This document shows positions 63,977 through 64,000 of a DNA stretch of 64,000 nt, in pieces. How positions within the stretch are numbered: the stretch's first letter is position 1; every line of letters starts with the position of its first letter. The translations under genes and the position numbers were made by a program. The notes beneath the pieces were generated by a model that saw only the letters and a program-made list of their open reading frames with translations, was not told the DNA's origin and did no database searches. Origin of the DNA: Muribaculaceae bacterium Isolate-036 (Harlan) (lineage in GTDB: Bacteria; Bacteroidota; Bacteroidia; Bacteroidales; Muribaculaceae); contig RIAY01000011.1 of NCBI GenBank assembly GCA_003833075.1, positions 1 through 64,000 on the forward strand, given 5' to 3'.

Positions 63977-64000
63977 ATAAATCACAACTAATTTTTTATG

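Overview
The window looks like a chromosome segment of a Bacteroidales bacterium, most likely of the Muribaculaceae (S24-7) type. The grounds are Bacteroidetes-type promoters (TAnnTTTG at -7 with a TTG/TTTG box about 20 bp upstream), a split glycine decarboxylase (gcvPA/gcvPB), Porin_O_P outer-membrane proteins, an NADP-type GDH, and a secreted protein with a C-terminal tail of the type IX sorting style. Most of the DNA is ordinary chromosome. The accessory or decaying patches are 1-1050, 11700-12740, 14240-14570, 26820-27260 and 41090-42580.

Layout. 1-1003: the end of an unknown gene, a small AT-rich membrane ORF and a fragment of an RHS core. 1069-3589: a PagL-like lipid A deacylase and a porin. 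2384-11567: an aspartate/asparagine cluster. Periplasmic asparaginase (ansB), a C4-dicarboxylate exchanger (dcuB) and a porin lie on the minus strand; the aspartate:alanine antiporter aspT, aspartate 4-decarboxylase aspD and aspartase aspA lie on the plus strand. Together they would turn asparagine into aspartate, then into fumarate for anaerobic respiration or into alanine plus proton motive force. A class I fumarase lies at 46.7-48.4 kb. 11.7-12.75 kb: a RAYT transposase carrying REP palindromes, flanked by hsdS-like and hsdM-like remnants and a long hairpin. 12.9-22.2 kb: a tripartite ABC efflux system (adaptor, ATPase, two permeases, TolC) followed by an NtrC-type regulator and a histidine kinase. 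The adaptor and ATPase genes are separated by two hairpin elements.

22.1-30.3 kb: nhaA, bcp, lepA, a zinc metallopeptidase, a CNNM/CBS transporter and an acyl-CoA synthetase. 30.6-36.3 kb: a complete minus-strand glycine cleavage operon (gcvT-gcvH-gcvPA-gcvPB-lpd). It is divergent from a second porin plus a LolC/E-like permease (36.5-38.9 kb). 38.9-41.0 kb: a TonB-dependent receptor-like barrel. 41.1-42.6 kb: three broken regulator genes in a row. 42.7-46.6 kb: a GH30 glycosidase, a secreted beta-helix protein and a DUF4861 lipoprotein. 48.8-62.4 kb: an envelope-related run (amidase-like giant protein, GT2, DUF4922, AmpG-like MFS, BamA-like barrel, HAD phosphatase, acyl-ACP thioesterase), then a metal P-type ATPase with a Fur-family regulator. 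62.5-63.8 kb: gdhA.

The most unusual signal is a dispersed family of long imperfect hairpins. They share a nearly invariant apical sequence around CATAGCGGGCTATG, but their arms differ in sequence while each pair of arms stays self-complementary. Copies are centred near 12635, 14320, 14484, 27245 and 48660. A similar 194-bp hairpin without the apical motif lies at 26828-27021. No tRNA, rRNA or CRISPR array was seen.
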